A model generated the notes under the pieces. That model was not told where the DNA came from and did no database searches. It worked only from the letters and a program-made list of their open reading frames with translations. From the NCBI GenBank assembly GCA_023435725.1, contig JAEYRD010000056.1, positions 1 to 64,000 of the forward strand: a stretch of 64,000 bases of DNA. Reading direction: 5' to 3'. Positions 15,458 to 25,040 of the stretch are shown piece by piece. Position 1 is the first letter of the stretch; each line of letters starts with the position of its first letter. Made by a program: the position numbers and the translations under genes. This stretch comes from Pseudomonadota bacterium (GTDB taxonomy: Bacteria > Pseudomonadota > Alphaproteobacteria > Rhizobiales > Xanthobacteraceae).

Positions 15458-17053
15458 GTGCCAAGCCCCTGCAACGTGCTGATGCTCTATCCGCTCTTCA
15501 GCGCGGAGTCCTTCTGGAGTTTTGGTGAATCCTGCAAACTGATGGGCGTGCGGCGCCCCGCAGCTCCCCTGGGCCTGATCACCGTTGCGGCCATGCTGCC
15601 GGAGACCTGGACGGTCCGCCTCATCGACTGCAACACGGCGACTTTCAGTGATGACGATCTCGCCTGGGCTGACGTCGTGTTCACGGGCGGAATGATGCCG
15701 CAACAGGCCGACACGCTGCGCCTGATCGAACTGTGTCGCGCCGCCGGCAAGCCGGTGGTTGTCGGCGGTCCCGATCCCACTTCCAGCCCACATATTTACG
15801 AGAGGGCCGATTTCCGGGTGCTCGGCGAGGCCGAGAGCGTGATCGACGCGTTTATCGAGTCCTGGGACGGCGGGGCTCGGTCCGGCGTGTTCACCGCACC
15901 GAAATTCCAAGCCGACGTCACCAAGACGCCGGTGCCTCGTTTCGACCTGCTGAAATTCGAGGACTACCTTTATCTCGGTGTGCAGTACTCGCGCGGCTGT
16001 CCGTTCACCTGCGAGTTCTGCGACATCATCGAGCTCTACGGACGCGTGCCGCGGACCAAGACTACCGAGCAGATGTTCGCCGAGCTCGATACGCTCTACC
16101 AGATGGGTTACCGCGGCCATCTCGACTTCGTCGACGACAATTTCATTGGCAACAAGAAGTCGCTCCGGCAGTTCCTGCCGCAGCTCGCCGAATGGCAGCG
16201 CGCCCACGGCTATCCCTTCGAATTGTCCACTGAAGCCTCGGTCAACCTCGCCGACGACCCTGAATTACTCGACCTGATGGGTGCCGCCAATTTCTTCGGC
16301 ATCTTCGTCGGCATCGAAAGTCCGGATCCGGCAACGCTGGTCGCGATGCGGAAGAAGCAGAACACGCGGCGCAACATCGCCGAGAGCATCCACAAGATCT
16401 ACGGCGCCGGCATGCTCGTCACTGCGGGCTTCATCGTCGGCTTCGACAATGAGAAGGTCTCGATGGCGGATGCGATGGTTGATTTCATCGAGGAGGCCGC
16501 GATTCCCGTCGCCATGGTCGGCCTGCTCTACGCGCTACCGAACACGCAGCTCACGCGCCGCTTGGAGCGCGAAGGCCGGCTGCATCCGGGCCACGATCTC
16601 GCGCCGACCCTCGGCGCCGATCAATGCACGAGCGGGATCAACTTCGATCCGGTGCGCCCGTTGCGCGACATCCTGACGGACTACAAGTCGGTGCTAGAGC
16701 GGGTCTACAGCCCGGCGGCCTATGCGAGCCGCATCGACCGCCTGATGACGCTGCTCGACCGGTCGCGGCAGCGCCAGGAGCTGGCCGAGGGCGATATCCG
16801 CGCCAGGGTCGGGGCGATGGAGACGGTACACCGCGTGGTCACGGCCATTCCGGAGGCGCGCGGGCCGCTCTGGCAAACCTTCCTCAATTGCGCCAAGCGC
16901 GACACGTCATCGGCCCGGATCGCGGTGCAGATGATCGCTGCTTATGCGCATCTCGGACCGTTCTCGCGCAAGGTCATCGAAGCCATCGACTCACGTCTCG
17001 CAGCGCTCGACGACGAGACAGCCGTCCCGGCGGCAGCCCGACACTTGGCCTGA
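15458..17053 (+). CDS. B12-binding radical SAM protein (DUF4070 type)
   Basis: A 531-residue enzyme. Residues 1-150 form a cobalamin-binding Rossmann domain (LMLYPLFSAESFWSF, APLGLITVAAMLP, DVVFTGGMMPQQ, VVGGPDPTS). Residues 170-400 are the radical SAM barrel with the cluster motif C181-x3-C185-x2-C188 (RGCPFTCEFCD). The remaining C-terminal part matches the DUF4070 region. Such proteins usually methylate unactivated carbons. The hopanoid C-2 methylase HpnP, known in Bradyrhizobium and Rhodopseudomonas, has this architecture and size, but no hopanoid genes are adjacent, so the identity is left open. The GTG at 15458 is chosen because TAGGAG precedes it and homologous sequence begins there. 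Confidence 0.82.
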   Translation: MPSPCNVLMLYPLFSAESFWSFGESCKLMGVRRPAAPLGLITVAAMLPETWTVRLIDCNTATFSDDDLAWADVVFTGGMMPQQADTLRLIELCRAAGKPVVVGGPDPTSSPHIYERADFRVLGEAESVIDAFIESWDGGARSGVFTAPKFQADVTKTPVPRFDLLKFEDYLYLGVQYSRGCPFTCEFCDIIELYGRVPRTKTTEQMFAELDTLYQMGYRGHLDFVDDNFIGNKKSLRQFLPQLAEWQRAHGYPFELSTEASVNLADDPELLDLMGAANFFGIFVGIESPDPATLVAMRKKQNTRRNIAESIHKIYGAGMLVTAGFIVGFDNEKVSMADAMVDFIEEAAIPVAMVGLLYALPNTQLTRRLEREGRLHPGHDLAPTLGADQCTSGINFDPVRPLRDILTDYKSVLERVYSPAAYASRIDRLMTLLDRSRQRQELAEGDIRARVGAMETVHRVVTAIPEARGPLWQTFLNCAKRDTSSARIAVQMIAAYAHLGPFSRKVIEAIDSRLAALDDETAVPAAARHLA

Positions 17054-17058
17054 GGGCC

Positions 17059-18447
17059 TCACTTCACCGCCAGCCGCAAGAAGCTCATGACGCTGCCGAG
17101 CGCGGCAAAGCCTGCGCCGAGCGCCAGCGCCACCGTCGCGCCGTTGTGGCCGGCGAGAGCAAAGCAGGCCGCGGCGAGCGCTGCGCCGGTCGTCTGTCCC
17201 GTCAATCGCGCGGTCGCGACAATGCCCGAGGCGCCGCCGCTGCGGTGCGGCGGTGCGCTTGACATGATCGCCTTCATGTTCGGCGCCTGGAAGAAGCCGA
17301 ACCCCATGCCGCAGATCATGATCCGCCAGACGATGTCGGGAATACTCGGGCTGGCCGGAAGCAACGCAAGCAGCGCCATACCGAGGCCGAGCAGCACCAG
17401 CCCGATGCCGCCCAGCAATCCAACTGCGTGGCGATCGGAGAGGCGGCCGGCGATCGGCGCCATGATGCCGACCACCAGCGGCCATGGCGTCATGAAGAAG
17501 CCGGTCTCGACTTGCGAACGGCCGAGCACGTCCTCGAAATAGAAGGGCAGCGAGACGAAGGCGAGGCCCTGCACCGCAAAGGCGCAGACCGCGGTCGCCG
17601 CCGACAGCGCGAACATCGGCCGGCTGAACAGATCGATCGGCAGCATCGGCGCGGGATGGTCCGCATGGCGGCGCGTCAGGATGAAGCCGAGCGCGAGGGC
17701 CGAGACCAGCTCGATGGCCACGACAATTGGCGACAAATTATGCGCGGCGCTGCCGATGCCCGTGATGAACAGGCCGAGGCAGGCGGCGGCGAGGAGTGCG
17801 CCGAGGAAGTCGAAGCCGTGATCCGCCCGCGGCGTCTTCGGCAGCATCGCAAAGCCGATGCCGATCGCGACGAGGCCGAAGGGAATGTTGACCGCGAACA
17901 GCCAGGGCCACGGGCCGATCGCCAGGATCGCGGATGCGATCGAGGGACCGAAAGTGAAGGCAGTGGCGACCACGAGCGCGTTATAACCGAAACCGCGGCC
18001 CTGCATCCGACCGGGATAGACGAAGCGCACCAACGCCGTGTTGACGCTCATGATGCCGCTTGCGCCGAGGCCTTGCAGCGTGCGCGCCACCAGCAGGCTG
18101 TCCAGCGACCAGGCCACCGCGCAGAACAGCGAGGCGATGGTGAACAGGACGAGGCCGCCGAGATAGATGCGCTGGTGCCCGACGATCTCGCCGAGCGCGC
18201 CGAGCGGCAATAGCGTCGCCACCAGCGCGATCTGGTAGACATTGACCACCCAGACCGACTGCTCCGGGCTGACATGCAGGTCGGCGGCAATGGCGGGCAG
18301 CGCGATGTTGGCAATCGCGGTGTCGAGCGAGGCCATCGCCAGTGCGGTGAAGATGGCGGCGATCGCCCAGCGCCGCTGCACCTCGGGCAGGCCGTCGGCG
18401 ATCGGGTGGTCGGGCTCGCGCACGGCGGCAGGTAACGTGATTGTCAT
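17059..18447 (-). CDS. MFS efflux transporter, DHA2 family
   Basis: A 462-residue polytopic membrane protein with about 14 hydrophobic segments, the count for the DHA2 drug:proton antiporters. Motifs include LDTAIANIALPAIAADL in the first helix, the motif-A loop LGEIVGHQRIYL, and VARTLQGLGASGIMSVNTAL (motif C region). It lies convergent to the radical SAM gene with only five bases between the stops. No regulator of the TetR or MarR type is adjacent. Substrate unknown. Confidence 0.85.
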   Translation of the reverse strand: MTITLPAAVREPDHPIADGLPEVQRRWAIAAIFTALAMASLDTAIANIALPAIAADLHVSPEQSVWVVNVYQIALVATLLPLGALGEIVGHQRIYLGGLVLFTIASLFCAVAWSLDSLLVARTLQGLGASGIMSVNTALVRFVYPGRMQGRGFGYNALVVATAFTFGPSIASAILAIGPWPWLFAVNIPFGLVAIGIGFAMLPKTPRADHGFDFLGALLAAACLGLFITGIGSAAHNLSPIVVAIELVSALALGFILTRRHADHPAPMLPIDLFSRPMFALSAATAVCAFAVQGLAFVSLPFYFEDVLGRSQVETGFFMTPWPLVVGIMAPIAGRLSDRHAVGLLGGIGLVLLGLGMALLALLPASPSIPDIVWRIMICGMGFGFFQAPNMKAIMSSAPPHRSGGASGIVATARLTGQTTGAALAAACFALAGHNGATVALALGAGFAALGSVMSFLRLAVK

Positions 18448-18616
18448 TGCCTGCGCGTTGCTCCGGCGGCGTAGCTAAAGGGACTTCCGGCATGTACTAC
18501 GGCCGAGACCACTTCCACAGGCATATGCACGCATGCATTGTATGCGCGAAGGTCAGGCGATGACGCCGGGCGCTAGCGTATGATCGCGCCAGCTGCTGCA
18601 ATTTCAGGGGATCGCC

Positions 18617-19678
18617 ATGCAAATCGTCGTTCTGCCGGGGGACGGCATCGGGCCGGAGATCACGACCGCGACAACGGGCGTGCTGCGTGCGGCCTCGGAA
18701 CGCTTCCAGCTCAATCTGCGCCTGGAGGAGCATGCAGTCGGACATGCGAGCCTCAAGCAGTTCGGCACGACTGTGCGCCCCGAGCTGCTCGATATCGTCC
18801 GCGCGGCCGACGGCCTGATCCTGGGCCCGACCGCGACCTTCGACTTCAAGGACGAGGCGCATGGCGAGATCAATCCGTCGCGGCACTTCCGCAAGAGCCT
18901 CGACCTCTACGCCAACGTCAGGCCCTCGCGCACCTATGCCGGGCGGCCCGGCCGGCTCGGCGATTTCGATCTCGTGGTGGTGCGCGAGAATACGGAAGGA
19001 TTTTACGCCGATCGCAACATGGAACAGGGCAATGGCGAGTTGCTGGTCACGCCCGACGTCGTGATCTCGCTGCGCCGGATCACGCGCCTGTGTTGCGAGC
19101 GCATCGCGCACGCCGCCTGCCGGCTGGCGATGAAACGGCGAAAACATCTCACCATCGTGCACAAGGCCAACGTGCTGAAGATCGGCGACGGGATGTTTCT
19201 GGACATCTGCCGCGAAGCGGCCAAGGGCTATCCCGGCCTCGAGGTCGACGACATCCTCGTCGACGCCATGATGGCGCACGTCGTGCGCAATCCTGGCCGT
19301 TTCGACGTCATCGTCGCCACCAACATGTTCGGCGATATTCTCTCCGATCTTACGGCCGAATTGTCCGGAAGTCTCGGCCTCGGCGGCTCGCTCAATGTCG
19401 GCGACCACTACGCGATGGCGCAGGCGGCGCATGGCTCGGCGCCGGACATCGCCGGGCAGGACGCCGCCAACCCAGTGTCGCTGATCCTGTCGACCGCACT
19501 GCTGCTGGCCTGGTATGGCGAGAAGAGCGGCGCCGTCCGCTACGAAGAGGCCGCGCGTGCGATCGAGGCAGCAGTGGCGAAGGCGATCGGCGAGGGCAGG
19601 GCAACCCGCGATGTCGGCGGCAAGCTCGGCACGATCGCGGCGGGCGCCGCGATCGCGGATATCTTGCAGGCGGGGTGA
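18617..19678 (+). CDS. Isocitrate/isopropylmalate-type dehydrogenase
   Basis: A 353-residue NAD(P)-dependent beta-decarboxylating dehydrogenase. It opens with VVLPGDGIGPEIT; the substrate arginines are in RKSLDLYANVRPSR; VVRENTEGFYADR is the next signature; the metal-binding segment is NMFGDILSDLTAELSGSLGL; and GSAPDIAGQDAANP is the cofactor loop. The length fits the LeuB/tartrate dehydrogenase/homoisocitrate branch. With no leucine or lysine genes nearby, a catabolic 2-hydroxy-diacid such as tartrate or a malate analogue is more likely than leucine synthesis. The gene appears to be alone; its start has an AGGGGAT-type ribosome site. Confidence 0.85.
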   Translation: MQIVVLPGDGIGPEITTATTGVLRAASERFQLNLRLEEHAVGHASLKQFGTTVRPELLDIVRAADGLILGPTATFDFKDEAHGEINPSRHFRKSLDLYANVRPSRTYAGRPGRLGDFDLVVVRENTEGFYADRNMEQGNGELLVTPDVVISLRRITRLCCERIAHAACRLAMKRRKHLTIVHKANVLKIGDGMFLDICREAAKGYPGLEVDDILVDAMMAHVVRNPGRFDVIVATNMFGDILSDLTAELSGSLGLGGSLNVGDHYAMAQAAHGSAPDIAGQDAANPVSLILSTALLLAWYGEKSGAVRYEEAARAIEAAVAKAIGEGRATRDVGGKLGTIAAGAAIADILQAG

Positions 19679-19918
19679 GCTGCTTCCGCGCCTGCGCACG
19701 GGCCTAGAAAAAAAAAGACGAAAACAACCCCATGCAAAGTAGAAGCGGGCTTGATCGATAAGGGATTTTCGAGCTGCGCGGCCGACGACGTTCCGTGCTG
19801 CGACGACGTTGACACGTCGGGCAAAACACCGGCAACGATGCTATCGTTGGAGCCAATCCCGACTTCCGATTGTAACTCGAAGCGGACATTCGGTAGCAGC
19901 ATCTCGCGCATGGGCCGA

Positions 19919-20911
19919 TCAAGGGCACATGGCTCGGCCGCGATCCCTGCCGATGTAGCGAACCCCACGCGGCGAATCGCCGAAGCGCGCTCGGAACAGG
20001 CGATTGAAATGCGAAACGTCCGAGAAGCCCACCTCCAGGGCGATATCGGAAATCAGTTGCGCGCCGGCGCGCGCCTCGGTCAGCAATTTGAGCGCAAGTT
20101 GCAGACGTAGCTCATTCACGTGCCCGGTGAACGATGATCCTGACTGCGCCATCAGGCGCTGCAGATAGCGAGGTGAAATGCCCTGGCAACGAGCGACCGT
20201 CTCGACGCTGAGCCCGGGCTCCTGAAAGTGTGTCGCGATGTAGTCAAGGACGGCACTGTGGCGCGCGGCCACGACCGCATTCGCATCGCTCTCGCCCAAG
20301 AGAGCGCACTCGCCGACTGCGAGCGCTACGAGATCACAGGTGTGAGCCATGACGACTTCACGCAGCTTGGAGGTGGCCAGAGCCCTTTCCTTGAATGCCG
20401 ACTTCAGATAGGCCATGAGGAGACGAAGCGGTTCGTTTCGCTGCGGGATCGGTCGCATAGCGAGGCTCTCGATGTCCGTCACGCGCTGCGCAAGCGCCTC
20501 GCGTGGCACGGCCAGACCGAACAGTATTCCGTCGACATAGGTGACGGTGGCGGGCTCCGAATGCAGAATCGAGACTGCGCCGCCGGCGCAAAGCTCGATG
20601 TCGCGGCCCCGCTGCGTCAGCTGACTTTTTCCGGGCGAGGAGACGATCAGGCCGATCGAGTCGTCACCATCGGCGATGCTGGTCCGCAAGCGCTGGAAGC
20701 GCATTGGCGAGCCTTTCAGTGCGAGCGTGCGCAAACTGCGGATCGCTTGCAGCGTTGCGTCGACTTGAAACGGAATGTTCGCAAGAGGCTCGACATCGAC
20801 GTGGACTATCCCCCGCACAAAGCTCTCGCGCCATAGTGGAAGTCGCATCCGCTCCGGATGTTCGCGCGTCGAAAATCGATGCGATACGAAATCGGCTGCG
20901 TCCGTAGACAT
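19919..20911 (-). CDS. AraC-family transcription regulator
   Basis: A 330-residue regulator with an N-terminal AraC_binding_2-like domain and a C-terminal DNA-binding domain at about 220-325 (SVETVARCQGISPRYLQRLM, then ALEVGFSDVSHFNRLFRARFGDSPRGVRY). GGAGGT lies just upstream of the ATG. No obvious target is adjacent; the convergent dehydrogenase gene ends 240 bases away. The gap between them holds no gene that I can support. Confidence 0.85.
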   Translation of the reverse strand: MSTDAADFVSHRFSTREHPERMRLPLWRESFVRGIVHVDVEPLANIPFQVDATLQAIRSLRTLALKGSPMRFQRLRTSIADGDDSIGLIVSSPGKSQLTQRGRDIELCAGGAVSILHSEPATVTYVDGILFGLAVPREALAQRVTDIESLAMRPIPQRNEPLRLLMAYLKSAFKERALATSKLREVVMAHTCDLVALAVGECALLGESDANAVVAARHSAVLDYIATHFQEPGLSVETVARCQGISPRYLQRLMAQSGSSFTGHVNELRLQLALKLLTEARAGAQLISDIALEVGFSDVSHFNRLFRARFGDSPRGVRYIGRDRGRAMCP

Positions 20912-21468
20912 GGGACCTCCAGCCTTGATAAGACATTGGGTTCAAGTGCAGCGGCAGGCCAGCTGTCGGTATCCGTACTTTGCAATTTGCGCACCGACCG
21001 TCCCTTGAGGTACGCAGAACTCCAAGAAGCTACATCACTTGTCTGCTAGTCTCGTTCACCTGTGATTGATGTTGATGTGAACTGGCTCACGTGGCGACCA
21101 GGAAATTCCGACAATCTTTGATTGCGAATATCGCGTGCAGATATCTCCTTTAAGAGGAGATGATTGTGATGGCTCTATTTCAAATTGCTGCCATCGGATC
21201 CAATTTGGAAATCCCTGGCAGGGTGCACGACCAAGTCCAACTTTACAGCGCTGTTCGCGCCTGCTCGGACTCATCGATCCGCGAGCAGAAGTTCTGCAGA
21301 ACGAGACTATCCTCTACCGATTCCCTGTCGTGCCTTGATCGTCGCATCACCATTAAGGTCCGTCGGACACAAATCGCGTCCCGGCACTGCTCCTTTTCAG
21401 CCGCCGGGTGAAATGGTCGAAGTCTGTCACAAGGGACTCAACCGTGGTGATCGAGAAGGGATTCGATC
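20912..21468. other. Gene-poor gap with a small hairpin
   Basis: Lower G+C than the flanks. A small inverted repeat, ATCTCCT/AGGAGAT, lies at 21143-21149 and 21155-21161 with a five-base loop; it would hide a ribosome-site-like AGGAG. Short open frames beyond it do not look like proteins. Promoters for the AraC gene and for the small downstream frame are expected here but none is clear. Confidence 0.4.
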
Positions 21469-21660
21469 ATGTCCGCCATAGTCGACATGCTCTATCGCGA
21501 ATACTGCCGTGCCCGTCTCACCGAAATGCGAAAGCAGCTCTTGATACAGGGCGTCGGCGACAAAACCTTGCAAGTGCCTTGGGAGGACGATGATCCTGCC
21601 GACCCTGGCGCTCGGAGGAGCAGCTGGGCGACCAGGGAGCCCCCATCCTCCATCGGGTAG
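21469..21660 (+). CDS. Small hypothetical protein
   Basis: A 63-residue frame with a reasonable ribosome site (GAGAAGGG eight bases upstream). The first 30 residues (MSAIVDMLYREYCRARLTEM) look like a short amphipathic helical protein; the last 30 (DDPADPGARRSSWATREPP) look like non-coding translation. It may be a small protein with a frameshifted end or a remnant. No family recognised. Confidence 0.3.
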   Translation: MSAIVDMLYREYCRARLTEMRKQLLIQGVGDKTLQVPWEDDDPADPGARRSSWATREPPSSIG

Positions 21661-21713
21661 CTGGTGCGCGTTATCGACCCCATGAGCGCGAGCGCACGCA
21701 GACAGGCCGGCAG

Positions 21714-22889
21714 ATGGATGATCGTACTCACGCCTCGACGCGATTGTTCGGCGAAACTCCGCCGGAGTTCAACGCGGCTGGCCGCGATCTGCGTATCGAC
21801 ATCTGTCGCGGGATCGCGTTATGGTGGATCTTTCTCGATCACGTTCCCGATAACATCGGGAGCTGGCTGACGCCGCGCAACTACGGCTTCTGCGATGCCG
21901 CCGAGATCTTCATGTTCCTCTCGGGCGTGACCTGTGCACTCGCCTACGGCAGGGCACGGGAGCGCGAGGGCTGGAGCGGCATGATCGGCCGTTCGCTGCG
22001 GCGAGGATGGGACATCTATGCGGCGTTTCTGCTGCTCACGCTCGCTTGCGTCGTCCTCGTCTACCTTACGGGCAGCGATGATCTCGCCGACGAGAGCAAT
22101 ACGCGAATTCTGCTCGACCATCCGGGCGCCACGCTTGCGCACGCTGCAATCCTGCAATACCGGCCCGTCAATACCGACGTCCTGCCGGCTTTTGTGATTT
22201 TTCACGTGCTATTCGCGCCGCTGCTGTGGCTGCTGCTGCGAGCACCGAACGTGACGCTGGGAGCGTCCCTGTTGCTGTACGCGCTGGTGCACGTCTTCGG
22301 TTGGAGTGTGCCAGCCTGGCCCAATGGCGTCTGGTTTTTTAATCCGCTGGCTTGGCAGCTTCTGATCGTGCTGGGCGCATGGTGCGTCATTGAGGGAGGG
22401 AAATTCCGGCCATGGATGCTGTCGCGCCCGGCGCTTGTTCTTGCCGTTCTCTATCTGGTTTTCGGCCTGATCCTTGCTCAGAGTTGGGGCATCAAGCCGC
22501 TGGTCCCGCAAACTTTGAAGGATCTGGTGTTTCCATTGGACAAATCGAATCTCAGTCCGATACGGCTGCTGCATTTTGTGGCTCTTGCAATTGTGGTGCT
22601 GCGATTCATTCCTCAGAATTGGGGAGCGCTATCAACGCCGGCGCTGAGCTGCGCGAGGTGGTGTGGCGAGAATTCGCTGCCGATCTATTGTCTCGGCGTC
22701 CTTCTGGCGCTAGCTAGCCACCTTACGCTGCTCGACCTCTCCGAGGGGCTGGCAATGCAGATCGTGGTCAGTTTTGCTGGTGTCCTGATGATGATCGTCG
22801 TCGCGCGGCTACTGAACGCGATCAGCCTCAAGCGCGAGCGGAAGTCAGGGTGGACGCAGTCGATCGAGAAAGTTCCGCCGGTTCGCTAA
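21714..22889 (+). CDS. opgC: OpgC-like membrane protein
   Basis: A 391-residue protein with about ten membrane segments. The opening RDLRIDICRGIALWWIFLDHVP with the GFCDAAEIFMFLSGVTCALAYGR segment is the mark of the OpgC family, which adds succinyl or other groups to periplasmic glucans in proteobacteria. The first residues before RDLRID are poorly conserved-looking, and the ATG has only a weak ribosome site. No glucan synthase gene (opgGH or ndv) is adjacent, so it acts on a product made elsewhere or has another acceptor. Confidence 0.82.
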   Translation: MDDRTHASTRLFGETPPEFNAAGRDLRIDICRGIALWWIFLDHVPDNIGSWLTPRNYGFCDAAEIFMFLSGVTCALAYGRAREREGWSGMIGRSLRRGWDIYAAFLLLTLACVVLVYLTGSDDLADESNTRILLDHPGATLAHAAILQYRPVNTDVLPAFVIFHVLFAPLLWLLLRAPNVTLGASLLLYALVHVFGWSVPAWPNGVWFFNPLAWQLLIVLGAWCVIEGGKFRPWMLSRPALVLAVLYLVFGLILAQSWGIKPLVPQTLKDLVFPLDKSNLSPIRLLHFVALAIVVLRFIPQNWGALSTPALSCARWCGENSLPIYCLGVLLALASHLTLLDLSEGLAMQIVVSFAGVLMMIVVARLLNAISLKRERKSGWTQSIEKVPPVR

Positions 22890-23110
22890 AGTGCAGGCCA
22901 AACTGGTAGATTGCGTGGAGCACGGTGAGCGGCTCTTGGCCCTGAGCCGACGTGCAGCGAAAGCCCTTGGCATGTCCACTTTCGGAGACAGAGCGGACCG
23001 AGCCTCGGACACTACCCTAGCCCAAGAGCGGGCCCTGTGGTTCAATGCCTTGGAATGAAGTCTACCGATCTCGGGGGCCCTTGTTGGCTGAACGGGAAGG
23101 AGACTGTCAC

Positions 23111-23815
23111 GTGAACCCTGTTGACCAGTATCTCTTAGAACTCCTCAACGGCTTCGCGCACCGCTCCCTGATCCTTGATGCGGCGGTAAGTTTCTTGGCA
23201 GACCAAGCCGTATTCAAGGGCGCTCTTGTGACATCGCTCTTGTGGCTGGCTTGGTTCCAGCGTGACCCGGGCCAAAAGCTGCGCCGGGAGCTGGTCATTT
23301 CAACACTTGCGGCCACAGTCGCGGCACTTTTGCTGACAAAGATCATCAGATCTCTCGTGCCGTTTCGATTACGACCGATCCAAGATCCCGCGGTCATCTT
23401 CACGTTGCCCTATCACGTCACGAGTGAGACTCTGTGGAATTGGAGCTCCTTTCCGAGCGATACCGCCGCATTCGATTTTGCGTTGTCCGTTGGCGTGGTG
23501 TTGATGTGGGGCCGATGGGGCTGGCTCGTGATCTTGTACAGCCTTGCCGTAATTTGCGTACCGCGCATCTATCTCGGCTATCATTATCCATCGGACGTGG
23601 TGGTCGGCGCCCTGATAGGCAGTCTCGTCACCCTAACGTTGTGCCGGAAAGAGATCAGGATCCCGCTGAGCCGCAGGCTTTTGCTTTGGAGCGATGACTA
23701 TCCGGGCACGTTCTATTGCGCGTTCTTCCTTTTGACATACGAGATCGCGGCAGTGTTCGAGAACACACGCCAAATTCTAACCGCTGCCTGGAAGTTGTCT
23801 CGCTACGCGTTCTAG
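23111..23815 (+). CDS. PAP2-family phosphatase-like membrane protein
   Basis: A 234-residue membrane protein with five or six hydrophobic segments. PAP2 motifs are K77-to-RP89 (KIIRSLVPFRLRP), SFPSDT (residues 114-119) and R152-x5-H158-x3-D162 (RIYLGYHYPSD). The second motif is normally PSGH; here T119 stands where the catalytic histidine is expected. The GTG start at 23111 has AAGGAG seven bases upstream and is preferred over an ATG at 23045. It may be a lipid or undecaprenyl-pyrophosphate phosphatase variant, or may have lost activity. Confidence 0.78.
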   Translation: MNPVDQYLLELLNGFAHRSLILDAAVSFLADQAVFKGALVTSLLWLAWFQRDPGQKLRRELVISTLAATVAALLLTKIIRSLVPFRLRPIQDPAVIFTLPYHVTSETLWNWSSFPSDTAAFDFALSVGVVLMWGRWGWLVILYSLAVICVPRIYLGYHYPSDVVVGALIGSLVTLTLCRKEIRIPLSRRLLLWSDDYPGTFYCAFFLLTYEIAAVFENTRQILTAAWKLSRYAF

Positions 23816-24006
23816 ATTGCTCACACCAAGTTCTTTCGCATTTTGACTCGAGGCGGACTACCGAGAATGACGCGTTCGGACCTAGCTTCGCCCACCATAG
23901 TCGCCACTGCCAATGCGCGCATCAACGCGGACTATACGAACGACTTGAGCATGAATAGAGAGCAGAACGTGCGCTCTTTCGTTCTGCGTAGCCGGGGCTT
24001 TACCCG

Positions 24007-24294
24007 TTACTTGATTTTAGCCAGGCACGCCCTCAGCTTCTCGAGCTCCGCGCGAACTTGCGAATCCATGACGCTTTGTAGTGCGGCCATGCCTCTGCTG
24101 GAGAACTCTGCGGAAGCCTTTTTGTCAAGGTTTTGCTGCCAATCCCGGATTGCCACTTTCGTGGCCCTTTGGGCTGTCGACACTGCCTTGGCGTATGTCT
24201 GTATGCAGGCGTCAGCTTCGGAGCACGCCTTGCACTCTTGAGCGGCGGCCGGACTTGAAGCAAGCAGTCCCAGCGCCACAATGAGGACGTTCAT
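24007..24294 (-). CDS. Small secreted cysteine-containing protein
   Basis: A 95-residue protein with a signal peptide (MNVLIVALGLLASSPAAAQE). The mature part starts with CKACSEADAC and is then helical, ending LRACLAKIK, giving four cysteines that could form two disulfides. I do not recognise the family. The ATG at 24294 is chosen because it places the signal at the N-terminus; a longer frame to 24435 has no such logic. Probably periplasmic. The gene is isolated. Confidence 0.6.
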   Translation of the reverse strand: MNVLIVALGLLASSPAAAQECKACSEADACIQTYAKAVSTAQRATKVAIRDWQQNLDKKASAEFSSRGMAALQSVMDSQVRAELEKLRACLAKIK

Positions 24295-25040
24295 CGATCT
24301 TCGTCCCTGAGTCTGGAAGGTTCCAGTAGCGGGACTGTTCCGGGGGTAGACGGCCCGGACCTCAGCAATCTTGATCATGGCTACCCGCTCCGCCGTCAGC
24401 CAACAGATGACACGGTGAAAAGTTGGGCACGCCAATTGGTTCGAAAGTGCAAATGCCCTAAGCGGCGCCTCACCTTAATCGTCGTAGACGGCGGCGCGTC
24501 AAAAACCCGCTTCCTCTAAACTTCCAGGCGGGGCGCTCAGTCAGAGCTTGTACAAATGGCGCATATCTTAGGGAATTATTCTTAGGGAATTTTGCCACAA
24601 TCGTGGCGCGATGCGAGATGGCTCGAATTTGTCGATGGTTGTGGTTGCCGAGCGACAGTGGACAGCGATGCTGACCAATCCTGCATTTCTGACTCCCAGA
24701 ACTCGTACGAAGCTTGTGACGCGCCGATTGCATCTATCCAAAGTTCGAATTGGGGCCGGCCGTCCCAGGGGCGAATTTCTTTCGGAGTCATGATGCATCT
24801 GGCTGCGATGGGCGAGCAGGAAGCCGCGCCACGATGTGCCGCCCGGAATCTTGCGATACGCATCACGACTGAGACGGCGCGATCGCACAGGAAGCGAGCA
24901 GCGAAACCAGTGTCCCAGCGCTGAGGCTCCGTCGTTCTCAACGAGTCAACTCTGCAGCCGACGTTGTGCTGCCCCAAATCGCTCTTGGACCATAACCGGA
25001 CAATTACCCATTTCGGCGCCGGCCTCAGACTGAGCGATGA
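24295..25040. other. Long gap without a supportable gene
   Basis: About 745 bases of low-G+C DNA (around 38 percent at 24541-24600 by hand count). Frames on both strands exist here but none has protein-like composition or a good start. CTTAGGGAATT occurs twice in tandem near 24567-24593. The stretch may be degraded foreign sequence. Confidence 0.45.

Noticed and set aside
21160..21411. A possible small plus-strand gene beginning in the hairpin at 21143-21161
   Set aside because: AGGAG is followed too closely by ATG, and the translation has no protein-like pattern. Kept only as part of the gap description.
24582..24977. Minus-strand frame of 131 residues in the 24.3-25.0 kb gap
   Set aside because: No ribosome site, no recognisable domain, odd composition, and overlapping frames on the other strand of equal length. 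Possibly debris.
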